Notes: generated by a model not told the origin, from the letters alone. DNA of 64,000 nt from Stenopsyche tienmushanensis (GCA_008973525.1 WACJ01000056.1:1-64000); one strand, 5' to 3'; positions 1 through 12,728 are shown, counted from the first letter of the stretch. Made by a program: numbers and translations.

Positions 1-400
1 TTAAAGAATACTATTATAAATGCAATATATTAAATACTGGGGGCTGTTGTTTTAAAAAAATACTATGTTTAAACAAGGCTGTATGAGCTGCCAAGACGAA
101 CAGCCTAGTGGTCGACCAAAGGCGCTTCCATATTTATATAGATCATAAAAGGCCCTTAGTATGCATTTGTCCCTGAAATGCCACAAAAAAGCTCTAAAAG
201 AGGACCGAGTGGCTGCAAGGATGGCCATACCCGAACATGTATATAGAACGAGTACGATAGTTAGTATATGTTATAAAAACACATGTGTTAATTCACGTAA
301 AGTAGAATGATCAAATAAAATAAAAACCATGTGCAACTCGCGGACCGGGTCGGCATTCTGCGGTTGCGCCCCAAGCCCAGTTGCGCCCGTGGCGGGCGCC
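1..400. repeat. Dispersed repeat, copy 1 (partner at 33806-34260)
   Basis: The stretch shares two blocks, in the same order, with 33806-34260. The first contains CTATTATAAATGCAATATAT near the left edge. The second, around 290-350, contains AAAAACCATGTGCAACTC followed by an ACCGGGTCGG run. The middle (190-225) also resembles the other copy (a CTAAAAG-GGAC run before GAGTGGC). Short ORFs here lie inside the repeat and are not treated as genes. The element class is unknown. Confidence 0.7.
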
Positions 401-471
401 TGCTTTGCTACCCCCTTGTTACGGCCCTGTTCAACTTTCATTATTTTAAAATGCAATATACGAGTCATTCA

Positions 472-669
472 GAAAATAAGGTTACAACATTTATGTACGA
501 CCTTTACGGCGTCAAAAAAACGCGCGAGCGACCTCTCAATCGAAAGAGTTACTGTGACTGAACAAAATGGCCGACAAACCACGGAACTGACGTGTACGGG
601 ATCCCCGTACAACGTCAGTGCGCCAACTTCTAAACAAAAAATCCCCCCGACCATTGTAACCTTATTTCC
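472..669 (-). mobile_element. Internally deleted mariner (MITE-like), about 200 bp
   Basis: The ends are inverted copies of each other: GAAAATAAGGTTACAAC at the left and GTAACCTTATTTCC at the right. Read on the minus strand, the interior matches the 5' end of the mariner at 61797-62045, both containing GTCGGCCATTTTGTTCAGTC. It is therefore a short deletion derivative of that family. It lies about 55 bp upstream of the first recognisable dumpy exon, inside the gene. Confidence 0.75.
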
Positions 670-724
670 AGATGACTCTCATAGTCAAATAACTATAATC
701 TAATTTGAAAATGTTTATTTAAAG

Positions 725-3700
725 GTTGTCAGTCATAAACCAATTTGTGTATGTCCTACCGGATATGTTGGCTCTCCTCAAATTCGATGCCAACCGGAAG
801 AAAAAAATAGGTATTATATTTTCTACAAAATTTATATTACGTATACAAAATGCTCGCATCAATCCATATGATCTAAACACCTCGTATATTCATTTTTAGC
901 ACCAAAACCAGAATGTACACAGGATACAGATTGTACAAATGACAAAGCTTGCATGAATCAACAATGCAAAAAATCCATGTTCGTTTAATACCTGCGGACA
1001 AAATGCTGCATGTAGAATTCAACAGCATCGACCATTCTGCACTTGTCACGATGGATACACAGGAAATGCAAATGTTATTTGTTATGAAAGTGAGTAAATT
1101 ATCTCTTTATCATATCATATTAAGATTCCGGATAATAAATGTACTAAAAATTAATTATGATTTATAGTCGGATGTCGCAGCGATTCAGAATGTTCGCCAA
1201 GACAAGCGTGCGTCAACAAAGAATGTGTGGATCCTTGTCGATTCACTCAATGCGGCTTGAACGCAATCTGTAACGCCGATCAAAAATCACAAAGCTCGTT
1301 GCTATTGTCCGGAATCATTCAAAGGAGATCCACTCGTTAGATGCTTGAGACCGGAATGCACATCAGATTCAGATTGCACGTTTAACTGGCATGCAAAGAT
1401 GAACGATGTCAAGATCCGTGCAAATTGTGGACTGGGGCGCAGAATGCATTGTGAATTATCACAAAGCGGTCTGTCGCTGTCCACCTGGTTATACCGGAGA
1501 TCCAAATTCATCTTGCAAAAAAGGTAGATATTTTATAATATTTATGTTTTTTATTGACGTTAATTCGATCATATTTTATTGTGTTCATATTTTTTTAGTC
1601 GACTTCAAGCCGTCACCACAGTGCACATCAGATGCGGATTGCGCTAGTAAATTGGCTTGCTTTAATGGAATTTGTAAAAATCCGTGCTTAGAAACTAAGC
1701 CGTGTGGACGAAACGCCGAATGCTCGGTAGTCGATACATTACCGCTGCGAACAATGGCTTGCGTTTGTCCGACGGGATACGTCGGCGATGGAGACGTTGA
1801 ATGCAAACCAGGTATTTTATATAGTTTCGAGCGTTCGTTAGTTTTATTCAGTGCAATCTCATTTCTATGGGACATACTGTTTAAAAGGTTTCCCAGATTA
1901 AATGTTGGAGAAAAATAATAACATTTTATCGATTGAATTAAAATGACGCGCACAATCAAAGGTATTCGATTGATACGTCTGGATAGCGTAGCCGTCGTGA
2001 TACCTAAAATGTTATTATTTTCATAGTCGCTATTCTCAACAATTTAATTTTGTAAACTTATTTTTTTTATTCACATTCAGCTTTTCTAGTATTGATGAGT
2101 ATAGCCAGTTTAGGTATGTTCACAGTGATTATTTAATTTATTTTTTTACATTCTTAAAAATTCTCTGCACAACTGTTTAATATAATGTACATATCACTGG
2201 TGTTTACTCTTAATTATTTATATAACACATTCATAAAAATGTTGTTGTAATAAGAGAAAATGTGTATATAAATAGTTTTTGGGATCAAAATTGTAAATAG
2301 ATCTTTGTGTGCTAAATGCATGGATGTCAAATATTCTTTCTTTTTTCAATTTTTTCCAGCATTCAATAAAACAGGTAAAAGTTATTGATATAAATTGAGA
2401 AAGTTTAAAAATAAAACAGCAACACACAGTAATTTATCCGTATTTTAAATGCTTTATTTTATCTATTTACTTTAATTTCAATTTCAATTTTCAGCTCCAC
2501 AATCTGGATGTAGTAAAAATGATGATTGTTCGTCATCAGAACTGTGTTTGAACCGTAACTGTGTGAATCCTTGCGTGGTCGGAAACCCGTGCGCTATCAA
2601 CGCAGAATGCCAGGCAATCAATCACAAAGCATCTTGTAAATGCGCTTCTAATCTTATCGGCGATCCATTTATAAACTGCTATCCTGGTTTGTTATTATAT
2701 ATTTATTTGCTAAACTATCATCATTTATACTTCATATATAATAAATGCGTATGATTTACAATTTCAGTACCTACTACATTGCCCGAATGTACATCTGACT
2801 CTGCTTGTGCGTTTGATAAGAGCTGCATTAATATGCGTTGTCAAGATCCATGCGCTGCAGCCAATCCTTGTGCTGTAAATGCGGAATGTCGAACAATGCA
2901 GCATAGACCGATATGCTCATGTCCTATTCGATGGGCTGGAAATCCTCAAACGCAGTGCTACAAACGTAATTTCATCTTTAATATAATATATAAAAATGAA
3001 TTGGGTTTTGTTCGTTCGAAATGCGCTGCCATACCGTTCATCGGATTGCAATAAAACTTCGTCCACTTATTGCTAAGAATTCCGCGAGTAACATAGGCAT
3101 AGTCAAATAAATATAAAAAAAACAATGTTTGTTTGTCCGTATTTAATGCGCTACCATACCGTTAATTCGATTGCAATAAAACTGTGCCAACTTATTGTTT
3201 GCACTTATATTACAATTAACTTAGATCAGTAGATCTTATATATAAAAATCAATGTTTGTATGTTTGATCATATTTATAATAAAACCAACAAACAATATTT
3301 TTAGAATTTTTACTTCTGTGGCGGCAATGCGCTGGGTATCGGCTAGTTACAATATAAATTATTGTTTAATTATGTTATTTACCATATTATTATTTTTTTA
3401 GCTGAATGCACATCAGATAATGATTGTCCATTCGACAAAGCTTGCATTAACGAACATTGCTTAAACCCGTGTCTGAACGGAGAAAATAAATTGTGCGGAC
3501 GTGGAGCTGAATGCACTATTCAATCACATCGGGCGCAATGCATATGTCCTCTTGGAACTCAAGGAGATCCTTTCGTCTCGTGCATATCCGTCATCTGCCA
3601 ATACAACGAAGATTGTGCCGATTTTGAAGCCTGCGATAGATTCAACAGAATATGCAGGCCAGTTTGCGACGACGATACTTGCGCTGATTCCGCAACATGC

Positions 3701-6700
3701 AGGGGTGTCGATCACCAAGCAAAATGCTCATGTCCTCCGGGATCGTCCGGAAATCCGTTCGTCGAATGCAGCATAAGCAGACAGCCCTCGCCTGAATGCA
3801 CAGCGGACGCCGACTGTCCGTCCATGAATGCTTGCATCAATTCTAAATGCCAAAATCCATGCACGATTCCAAATGTCTGCTCGAGAGATCAAGATTGTAA
3901 AGTCGTGGATTCATTACCGCTAAGAACCGTAATCTGCGAATGCCCCGTCGATACATACATAGAAAACGGAAAATGCATTCCTATTGTTCAAAAAACTCCA
4001 CAATGCACAGTCAATTCGGATTGCCACGATACTGATAAATGCGACAGAGGAACGTGCACGGAAGCGTGCAAGATTGATATTTGCGGCATTAATGCGCAGT
4101 GCTTCTCTAAAAACCACCGAGCGACGTGCACTTGTGCCCCTGGCTATACTGGAAATCCACACGTCGAATGTAATATTAGTAAGTTGATACTGGTTATTTG
4201 TAAAATATTCGTAATCATTGTCGTTTTTATGTAATTCAATATCCGTTTTTCTGATTTAGTTCCTAGAATACCGGATATATCACCTGAATGTAACAGAAAC
4301 GACGACTGCCCATACGATAGATCGTGTATAAATGAAGCCTGCGTGAGTCCCTGCATGCAAGGAAATCCCTGCGCAAGAGGATCGTTCTGCTATGTTCAAA
4401 ATCATGTACCAATTTGCAAATGTCCATTGGATCACACCGGAGATCCCAGAGTAGAATGCGTACCACGTGAGTCTTTTTTCAATTTACTGCATAATCATAT
4501 ATTGCCGCGTAAATTAAGCTTTTTTTCTAATATTTAAGCCCATAAATTGATGAGATGTTTTATTTAATTCCTCTTTTCGCAGCATCTGTTACGGCCGTTG
4601 GATGTACGTCAAACTCAGAATGTCCTCTCTCGGAATCTTGCATTAATAAAATGTGTATTAGTCCGTGCAACTGCGGCATAAATTCTGAATGTTTAGTAAA
4701 GGATCATTATCCAGTATGCTATTGCAAGCCTGGATATTCTGGTAATCCGCAAGATGGATGCGTCAAAAGTAAGTGCATTATCAGTTGACATAGAATTTAA
4801 AAGACCACGTTTTATAATTTTAACGGATTAATAATAATTTTTTCTTTTTAGATGGCTGCCAATCAGATAACGAATGCAGTGACAACAGTCATTGTTACAA
4901 CGGTGAATGCATCAATCCTTGCCTATTGGATAATCCATGTTCCATAAATTCAGAGTGCTTTGGCAAAAATCACCGATCGGCTTGCAAATGTTTCGTTGGA
5001 TTTGTTGGAAATCCATACGATCGATGCGAAAGAGAAGAATGTCGAACAGACGGTGATTGCCCTAATAGTAAAGCCTGTCGAAACTATAAATGTGTAAATC
5101 CTTGCAAAACATATGACTCCCCACCGTGTGCACAAAACGCAATATGCTTCGAACAAAATCATGCTGCAGTTTGCAAATGTCCTGATCATTTACCGAATGG
5201 AAATCCTTTATCTTATTGTGAACCAACTCTGGAGCCACAATGTAAAATGGACTATGAATGTCCCAGCAAATTAGCTTGCATCAGAAACGAATGTGTTAAT
5301 CCATGCGAAGAACTATCGCCATGTGCAAGCAATGCTAAATGTAGCGTCCTCGATAGTATTCCTGTTCGCACAATGATTTGTACTTGTCCTGAAGGTTGGG
5401 TACCAAATACGGCCGGAGAATGTAAAGCTATTATTTTGCCAGTACCACCAGGCTGCACAGTCGATGATGATTGCCAATCCAAAGAAGCTTGCATTAATCG
5501 TATTTGTAGAAATCCATGTAACTGTGGCTTACATTCATCTTGCTTCATTCAAAATCACCGACCTATATGCTCCTGTGAAGAAGGCTATGAAGGCAATCCA
5601 AATATTGCGTGTCGAGCTGTTGGATGCAGGACTGATTCGGAATGCGATTCCGGCAAAGCATGCGTAAACGGAAATTGTGTGAACCCATGTCTTTTGAATG
5701 ATACTTGCGGTATAAACGCACAATGTTACGTGCACGAAAACCAAGCAGCGTGCAAATGCTTAAGCGGCTATAGAGGAAATCCACACGACAGATGCTATAT
5801 TGTCGGTTGTCAGAGTAATAGCGATTGTCCGTCAGATAGACAATGTATTAATTCGCAATGTATCAATCCTTGCATTTATGAAAATCCTTGTTCTCATCAA
5901 GCCGACTGTAAGGTAATAAATCACAATCCCATCTGTAAATGTCCATCTAATATGGTCGGAAATCCGTACATAGAATGTAGAATATTACCTGCACCAGAGT
6001 GTATCGTGGATGGAGATTGTTCATTTAAACTCGCTTGTCTTAACAATAGATGTACAAACCCGTGCACTGCTTTAGAACCATGCACCAGGCCATCAGAATG
6101 TGAAGTTGTTCCCTCTTTGCCAGTAAGAACAATGATCTGTGTCTGTCCTAGCGGCTATGTATCTAGCGGAAGCGGAACATGTAAACCAACGCCTCCCATT
6201 TCCAAAATAGGCTGCGTCAGCGATGATGATTGCTCACCACTCACTTCTTGTATCAATAGTATATGCAGAAATCCTTGCAATTGCGGTTCAAATGCAGAAT
6301 GCCGAATCAAAGATCACAAACCAGTGTGTTCGTGCAAACAGGGTTACGACGGAAATCCAGATATTGAATGCATACAGCGAGGCTGCCGACACGATTCTGA
6401 CTGTTCCGGTCAGCATACATGCGTAAACAGACAATGCGTCATGGTCTGCGCCCCCGATGGTTCATCTTGCGGTAACTTGGCCGAATGTTATGGAATAAAT
6501 CACCGTGCCATCTGTGAATGTCCGCCGGGATTAATGGGAAATCCAAATGTAGCTTGCGTAGTCGCAGGATGTAGATCGGACGGCGAGTGTCCATTCAACA
6601 AAGCTTGTATTAATAGTAAATGCGAAGATCCATGCGTCGTGACCGATTCCTGCGACGATCTGTTCCAATGCAAAGTATACAATCATAAACCTGAATGTTC

Positions 6701-9030
6701 CTGCCCGAGTGGATTTACAGGCGATACCACCGTCGGTTGTAGTAAAGTACAAGAACCTCGCTGCAGATCTGATTACGATTGCCCTTCAGGTACCGCATGC
6801 TTTAGCGGAGAATGTGAAAATCCTTGTACGAAAACAAAACCTTGCGGCGTCAATGCCGAATGTAAAGTATTGGACACGTTGCCCGTCCGAACGATGATTT
6901 GCGAATGTTTACCTGGCTATCAAGGAAACGCTGCTGTTCAATGTGATAAAAGTATGTATAAGACATTGCAATATATTATAAATTATATTTCAATTTTTAA
7001 TAAATGAATAACATTTTTTTTAGTGTCAATGTGCCGCGTCGATAAAGGATTTGTTATGGACAATTTCGGCAACTGTGTTTGTCCGCCTGGATCAGCACTC
7101 GATGATAATGGAAACTGTTCACCTTGCTTGCCTGAAAAGGGTCTCAAAATAGACGAAAGAGGTCACTGCGTATGTGATCTAGAAAGAGGAATGATTATCG
7201 ATGAAAAGAACAACTGCGTGTGTCCTACAGATTATGGATATCAAATAGATGAACAGGGCAATTGCGTTAAAATAGATGTACCGAAATGTCTCGTAGATAG
7301 TGATTGTCCTGATCATAAATATTGCAATAAAGATATTGGTATGTGCGAAGATCCTTGCAATATTAAACAATGCGGAATTAACGCATTCTGTAATGCCACT
7401 AACCATGCTGCAGTATGTCAATGTATCACCGGTTATAAAGGAGATCCAAATAAACTATGCGGTATGTATATATTCATGTATATTTAGAATTTGTGAGATA
7501 CGTATTTCTATATAAATTTATATTGAATTAACGTTTTCAGATAACGATCCGCAAGGCTATTTGCGTACACTTTTCCCTCCGGGAGATTTAGGCGTCAATT
7601 GCTTAGCCGACGGAATCAGCATTGAAATAAACATCGCGGAAAACAATTTCAACGGAATATTCTATGTGAAAGGATACAGCAAAGAACCGAGATGTCGGCG
7701 CGTCATCACTCTTTCGGCCAATCCTCTTCCGCTAAAAGAAATATTTAAAGTTCACTTCGGTGAATGTGGACTTGTTCACATCAACGTACGCTCGAATGCC
7801 TCAATTTAATGCTTGATTTTATTGCTGAACCGTGTCATAATGCTCGTTTATCTTACAGGGTCTCGCCACGTTTGTACTGGTCATTCAAGAACATCCTAAA
7901 CTGGTCACGTACAAGGCTCAGGCATATCATATCAAATGCGTCTATCAAACGGGAGAACAAAATGTAACACTAGGCTTCAACGTGTCCATGCTTACAACGG
8001 CTGGTACTATAGCAAACACGGGTCCACCGCCTACATGCTCAATGAGAATTGTTACGCATTCCGGTCAAGAGATTAACTCGGCTGAAATCGGTGACAATCT
8101 TATGCTGCAAGTAGACGTTCAACCATCGAGTATGCAATTTTTCCACATACATAATTGTATATCTTATAATTATTGCATTCAATGTAATATTTAAATTTCT
8201 ATTTATAGCAATATATGGAGGATTTGCTAGAAGCTGTGTTGCAAAAACGACCGAAAACAACGTGGAAAATGAATACATTGTAACCGATGAAAATGGTTGC
8301 GCTACCGATCCTACGATATTTGGAGAATGGGAGAGAAGCAGCGATATGCAATCGTTGCTCGCCAGTTTCAACGCCTTTAAATTCCCCAGTAGCGATAATA
8401 TTAGATTCCAATGTAACATTCGTGTGTGCTTTGGAAAATGTCAACCTGTTAGTATTCAAAATGTTTTCTAATATGCATTTAATTAAATGAAAATTATACG
8501 TTTGAAATGACTCTTTATGACTCGCAGGTCAACTGTCGAGGATATGATGCATTTGGCCGAAGAAAGCGTGAAATCACACCACCAGTCAACAGAACGGATC
8601 TCGCCCTTCTGGATTCACCGCTTGATGGTCAATTGCGTGAAGAAATTACTATACAGTCGAATGTTATTCTTACGTTTGAAAAACGTGATCCGGCCCGAAT
8701 TTCAGATCCAACGGAAGGTATTTATTGTTGTTTTTTTTTTCGTGCATATTTTTGGACTATTGTTATTAACGAGTGTGATGTATTTCAGCTCCATCGAGTG
8801 AACGCAATGCGGATATATGTGTCTCTTTGGTTTGGCTCGTCGTGGCTTTAGCGCTAACTGCTCTTCTTGCGTTAGTGGCCGTTGCTGCTGCGGTCTCGTG
8901 TTGGTTATTAGGATGGAGAAGAACTCGAATACCTCCGGCGCCTCTGCCTCATCCGCCAGAATTTCCTAATCCTCTCTTCGTGCAACCAGCACCGAACTCA
9001 GATTATCGTACCTTAACACCAGACAACTGA
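725..9030 (+). CDS. dpy: Dumpy-like ZP/EGF/DPY extracellular matrix protein, 3' exons (5' partial)
   Basis: Dumpy is a giant membrane-anchored fibre protein linking epidermis to apical matrix and cuticle. Exons read: 725-810, 900-1089, 1168-1523, 1599-1811, 2495-2686, 2768-2965, 3402-4178, 4260-4466, 4583-4768, 4852-6951, 7024-7461, 7541-7785, 7859-8129, 8209-8447, 8528-8717, 8789-9030. Repeated DPY modules (pattern ECxxDxDCxxxxACxxxxCxxPC) alternate with EGF-like modules ending in CxCxxGxxGNP; some carry LPVRTMIC. Exon 7024-7461 has the proximal Cys/Gly segment seen before the ZP domain in Dumpy. Exons 7541-8717 encode a ZP domain, then GRRKR, a furin-type site, at about 8559-8573. The last exon has a membrane helix (WLVVALALTALLALVAVAAA) and a short Pro-rich tail ending at TGA 9028-9030. 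Module-joining introns are phase 1; introns inside the ZP region vary. Upstream exons lie outside the window, and the first three exons carry frameshifts. Identity is strong by architecture; another ZP/EGF protein is the alternative. Confidence 0.88.
801..1523 (+). other. Cluster of putative 1-base indels in dumpy exons
   Basis: The DPY/EGF pattern continues only if frame is changed at several points. There is one extra A in each of the A runs at 801-807, 968-973 and 1282-1286, one missing base near 1385-1392 (before the ACKDERCQDPC segment), and at least one more near 1425-1440 (before ECIVNYHKAVC). After each shift, cysteine spacing and the downstream phase-1 donor are restored. Exons from 1599 onward need no correction. 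Three of the events sit in A runs, which suggests sequencing or assembly error; real decay is the alternative. Confidence 0.75.
2081..2113 (+). other. Candidate 33-nt microexon in dumpy intron
   Basis: It is preceded by a pyrimidine-rich tract ending ATTCACATTCAG and followed by GTATGT. Its 33 nt keep the phase-1 frame between the exons ending at 1811 and starting at 2495, with no stop. It would add about eleven mostly hydrophobic residues (FLVLMSIASL plus a junction alanine). There is no transcript evidence, and chance is possible. Confidence 0.35.
2360..2374 (+). other. Candidate 15-nt microexon in dumpy intron
   Basis: A long T-rich tract ending TTTTTTCCAG precedes it and GTAAAAG follows. 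The 15 nt keep the same phase as the flanking exons and would add FNKT plus a junction alanine. It is compatible with inclusion alone or together with the 33-nt candidate. This is inference from splice signals only. Confidence 0.35.
2985..3352 (-). repeat. Dispersed repeat family B, intronic copy
   Basis: It contains two tandem variants of a unit with GCGCTGCCATACCGTT followed by ATTGCAATAAAACT and CCACTTATTG. It ends with CAATGCGCTGGGTATCGGCT, the reverse complement of the family's left end (ACTAGCGAGTACCCGGC at 59237). Other copies lie at 13160-13260, 31741-31970, 55290-55535 and 59237-59612. It fills most of the dumpy intron 2966-3401. The class is unknown; a non-autonomous DNA transposon or Helitron-like repeat is possible. 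Confidence 0.75.
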
Positions 9031-10720
9031 TCAAAATAAGTCCATATTTATATGTATTTAGTATATAAAAAAGTGACTGCCTCAATTGTCTCACTGCCTA
9101 AATGTGATGTTGTTATTTTTGATATTTTTAGAAAGAAGACGTTTTATTCCTATCTGTAAAATTTACGAAACAGATTTTTACGACTACTAACACTATTAAT
9201 CTTTATAAAAAAATATTTCATTGCCAACTAAAATTTAAATCTTTTCAAAATAACGAAGTTTAAGATCCTAATTATTGCACAATTAAAGTAAAGCAATAAT
9301 ATATTTGTGCAATATTGGTGCTCTTGTTTATTATAGATAATTGATTATGTAATTTTGTAGAAAAAGTCTTTTAAAGAACACGCCAGGAACCGACATATAG
9401 TCAAGATTGTAGATAGAACTCGATTCCAGACGTGTTTTATTAAGAACATCTCCTCCGCTGGCTTGTCGATGTATAAAACTTTACAAAAGTGGCTCGATAG
9501 AGTATAGGTTACAATATTGCTTCAAATAGTTTATTTTATCCCTTTTTTTTATTCCATTTTTAACTTGAATCAACAACCATTTACATAAAATCGACTTGCA
9601 ATCCCTGCTATTTTCAATAAATTGTTTATATCGACTTCAATATTTTATATAATAGTCTTTGTGCCATTGGGATAGATCCCTCTTCTTAAATGAATCACAA
9701 ATGACGAGGGTAAATATTTATGGTGGAGGGTTCTTTTATTTTTAAACTTTACTCTTTTATCTTTTTTATACCATCCAAATGAAAATATTCCCATTTATTT
9801 TGATTTATCCTTTCTTTTGTAACAAGAATTAGCTTTAAGATACTAGCCATCGGAGGATTTGTTGAATAAATTTGTTTTATATAAATAAATAATGATGTAT
9901 TTTATATTATTTTGTATAAAAAGATGTGTAATATTTATAGTAGATATAGCTCTCTGAATATATTTGGTGCTATACTAGAGGACCAATCGAACTGTTTTTT
10001 CCGGAATTTTGAATTAAAACTATTAACTCATGATGAAGTCCTCGGTATCATCATTGATTGTTGAATTTTAATCAATATAATTGTATTACATGTTGTGCTG
10101 TAAGTCTCCACGAGACGTCTCTTGTTTTTCATTACTTATTAATGTATATTAGCCTATTAAAAAAATGTTACAACGCCGGAAAAAAGTAATCGGAATGTTT
10201 CTAATCGATAAGACTGTTTTTTTTTATTCCTTAAACAAAACATTCTCTTTTTTGAAAATAAATGTAACATTAAAAACAGCCAACAAAAAAGTATTAAGTC
10301 CATGTCATCAAAATTATTTTATAAATCTTCTTTATATATATATATATGTATATAAATATTCACATAAACACGTTTGGGTGTATGTGCGTATTTATATTTA
10401 CATATATATTTTATTTATGAACAATGTAACATGGTCTGTTTGCATCTTTTGTGATACTCTTTGTAATATAAATAAAAATATGTATAATTATTTTGTGTTT
10501 TCTTTAAAATAACTATATAGACTAGTTTTCCCATAGCAATTGAGTCGTGTATGATGTAAAACTATACAATTATATTTTTGTAGCTTACCCACTTCCAGTC
10601 CTACGTCAGATGATAAAGTATATTCCAGTTGCTGTTCAACTAGCTAGATAACATGTGATGTATTTAAAGTCAATTTATAATGTTATTAAAAAGCCATAGT
10701 CATTTTTCAATTGAATTTAT
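9031..10720. other. Downstream region of dumpy, no gene seen
   Basis: AT-rich sequence following the dumpy stop. The 3' UTR must lie here but its end is not defined; several AATAAA-type hexamers occur, for example near 9613 and 9866. A short TA-rich microsatellite lies at about 10334-10400. The 115-codon open frame at 10165-10512 is low-complexity and has no recognisable domain. Confidence 0.6.
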
Positions 10721-11190
10721 TCAAGATATGGGGACAGACCCGAGCTGTTTGTTGATCCCGCTACTCGGGAGCATGCCAGTCCGCTCATCAAAAATGCACA
10801 GCGAGGTGTAAAACCAGAATTTAATATCCATGTCTGCAAGGACACGTTCATTCTCAACTTCGAGTGGCCACTTGTGCTCTGAGCGCGGGGGAGAATCCAG
10901 CTACATTTTGTAAATTAAAACAAAAAAACTAGCTTAGATATATACATATATATTGTAAATTAAGGTAAAATAAATAAGCAAAATAGATAAATGCATAAGT
11001 TTTATGGGTGAAGAGAAGTCCAGTCTCACTCGTGACCTCATTTAGTGCGAGCCATCTATGTAAATTAGCCTCAGGGGGGGGTGGGCTTCCATGTTCATGG
11101 AGATCGTAGAAAGTTACGGGATCACCCCATAACTTGCGCTTAAAAGATGAGGGAGTGGCTATAAGGTTTGTGTGTCCAACCGGTCCGCCT
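10721..11190 (-). repeat. Dispersed repeat family A, long copy
   Basis: Two blocks recur in the same order here and at about 18960-19420. One carries TCTCAACTTCGAGTGGCCAC. The other carries GTCCAACCGGTCCGC next to a GAGATCGTAGA-type run. The second block also occurs at 13490-13590 (inverted) and 33955-34095. It directly abuts the 3' side of the LINE relic at 11190-12470, so it may be a LINE tail or an independent SINE-like repeat. Strand is given relative to the LINE. Confidence 0.65.
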
Positions 11191-12470
11191 TTCAGACCGC
11201 GATGGCGGCCGGCGGTTTAGAGGTGGCAGCCGACAGTCGACGCGAACGCATCGGGTGGATTACTCCTGCCGCCGATTACCGGAATAGAATCATTATCTCC
11301 AGATCCAAAGGCAGGAACGCCCGCCAGCACCGGAAGACCATCAGTGTACGCTACGCGGAACGCTTTAGATATGAGTATCAAAGGTGCCCGCTAGCCCTGC
11401 AACAGAATTCTCTTAATCAGCTAGATGCAGATTCTGTGCGACCACTGCATAGACTGAGATGACCACAAAAATACCCTTGTAGGCAGTCAGAAGGGGGTGT
11501 TCCCCGAATCCCCAATCACTCGCCCGTAATCTTCAACACCTCGCTGAAGGTTTCCCTAGTTTTCTTCGCCGCGCTACGGCATGCGCCATGAAACTCCGGG
11601 AATGGTCCAACGTGATCCCCAAATATGGAGCCGATTTCACAAACATAACTCCTATCCATGCGAGGCCAGAGAGACTGCCGAAAACAGCCCTATAGGATGA
11701 GACTTTACGACTTCGAAACCGAGAAAGTTTATTTATTCATCCAGTCACAGATCCTTTCCAGTGCGAAATTCGCCAGGGTTTCGAGGTGGGATTTCACCAG
11801 CAACGTGAGGTCGTCCGCGTATTCGAACAGCTCACACTCCGTTGGAAGTTCCAGCTCGAAGATGTCGTCCAAAAGAACATTCCACATGATTGGCTCCAGG
11901 ACGGAGCCCTGAGGGCAGCTCATGCCCAGTTTCCTAGCAATCTCGTTCCCGGACTCGATGACGACGTAGCGGTTCGTGAAATACGACCGAATCAGTTTTC
12001 ACAAAGATCATGTCCCACCATGCGTTATCAAAGTTCCCGGTGACATCAAGAAAGATCACCGCAACGTACCCATTTTCGGCCCGTTCTGCCATCTGAAACC
12101 ACACTGCCGCGAAGAGAGTGGCCTCTCGAACTCTAAGATTTTATTAAGCCTCGGGGCGATTAGCTTCTTCAAGATCTTCCCAAGCATAGGAAGGAGAACG
12201 ATAAGCCGATTGGCTTTGGGATCATGCGCCAGACAGCTGGCTTTTGGTTTTGGCAGTATGACTACCAGGCTTACTTTTGAGCAGTCCGGCACCACTCTTT
12301 TTATAAAACACTTTTGGTTGAGATTCGTGAGGACCGAGCCTGCGATCTGAAAGGCCCGGTTTGCGATTCCTCCATTGATTCTATCAATCTCCGGGTGTAT
12401 TTTTTTCACTTGGGGGACTGAATTTTGAATATTCCTGGATTTATAGAGCCCAAAACGCGCGCCCATAGGT
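11190..12470 (-). mobile_element. Non-LTR retrotransposon relic (R1-like LINE), reverse transcriptase part
   Basis: Minus-strand fragments give consecutive pieces of a LINE reverse transcriptase. These are PKANRLIVLLPMLGKILKKL (12056-12466), DVTGNFDNAWW (about 12000-12055) and CPQGSVLEPIMWNVLLDDI, then the catalytic YADD at 11810-11821 (both within 11729-11923). Near 11280-11400 there is a segment resembling the YRTVSTDGLPVLAGVPA region found after the RT. Frames break between pieces, so it is inactive. The endonuclease domain is absent (5' truncated). The R1-like assignment rests on these motifs and is moderately sure. Confidence 0.8.
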
Positions 12471-12728
12471 TCCCCACTGTTTATCTCTTTTCATTGGATT
12501 TTTAAAAATAAAAAATATTTTTCGTCAAGTCGTTTTCTTCTTAATATATCAAAAACATATTTAAATACATTACTTTATGAAATCGTCTTTACGAATAAAT
12601 AAATATTATAATTATAAATTTAATCGTCATACGTTAACGTCGGTGTCGATTTATTCGCTTTTAAGACCAAAACGTAATGTAAATTATAACCTATAAGTTC
12701 ATATGTCAATTTGTTAAACGCCAACAAG

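Noticed and set aside
271..703. Overlapping open frames of 61-124 codons on both strands
   Set aside because: They lie in the dispersed repeat and the mariner MITE, with no domain and no splice link to dumpy.
3501..7515. Many 60-98 codon frames on both strands inside dumpy exons
   Set aside because: They are alternate-frame shadows of the cysteine-rich coding sequence.
10165..10512. 115-codon + frame
   Set aside because: Low-complexity Lys/Tyr/Ile composition across a TA-rich microsatellite; no domain.
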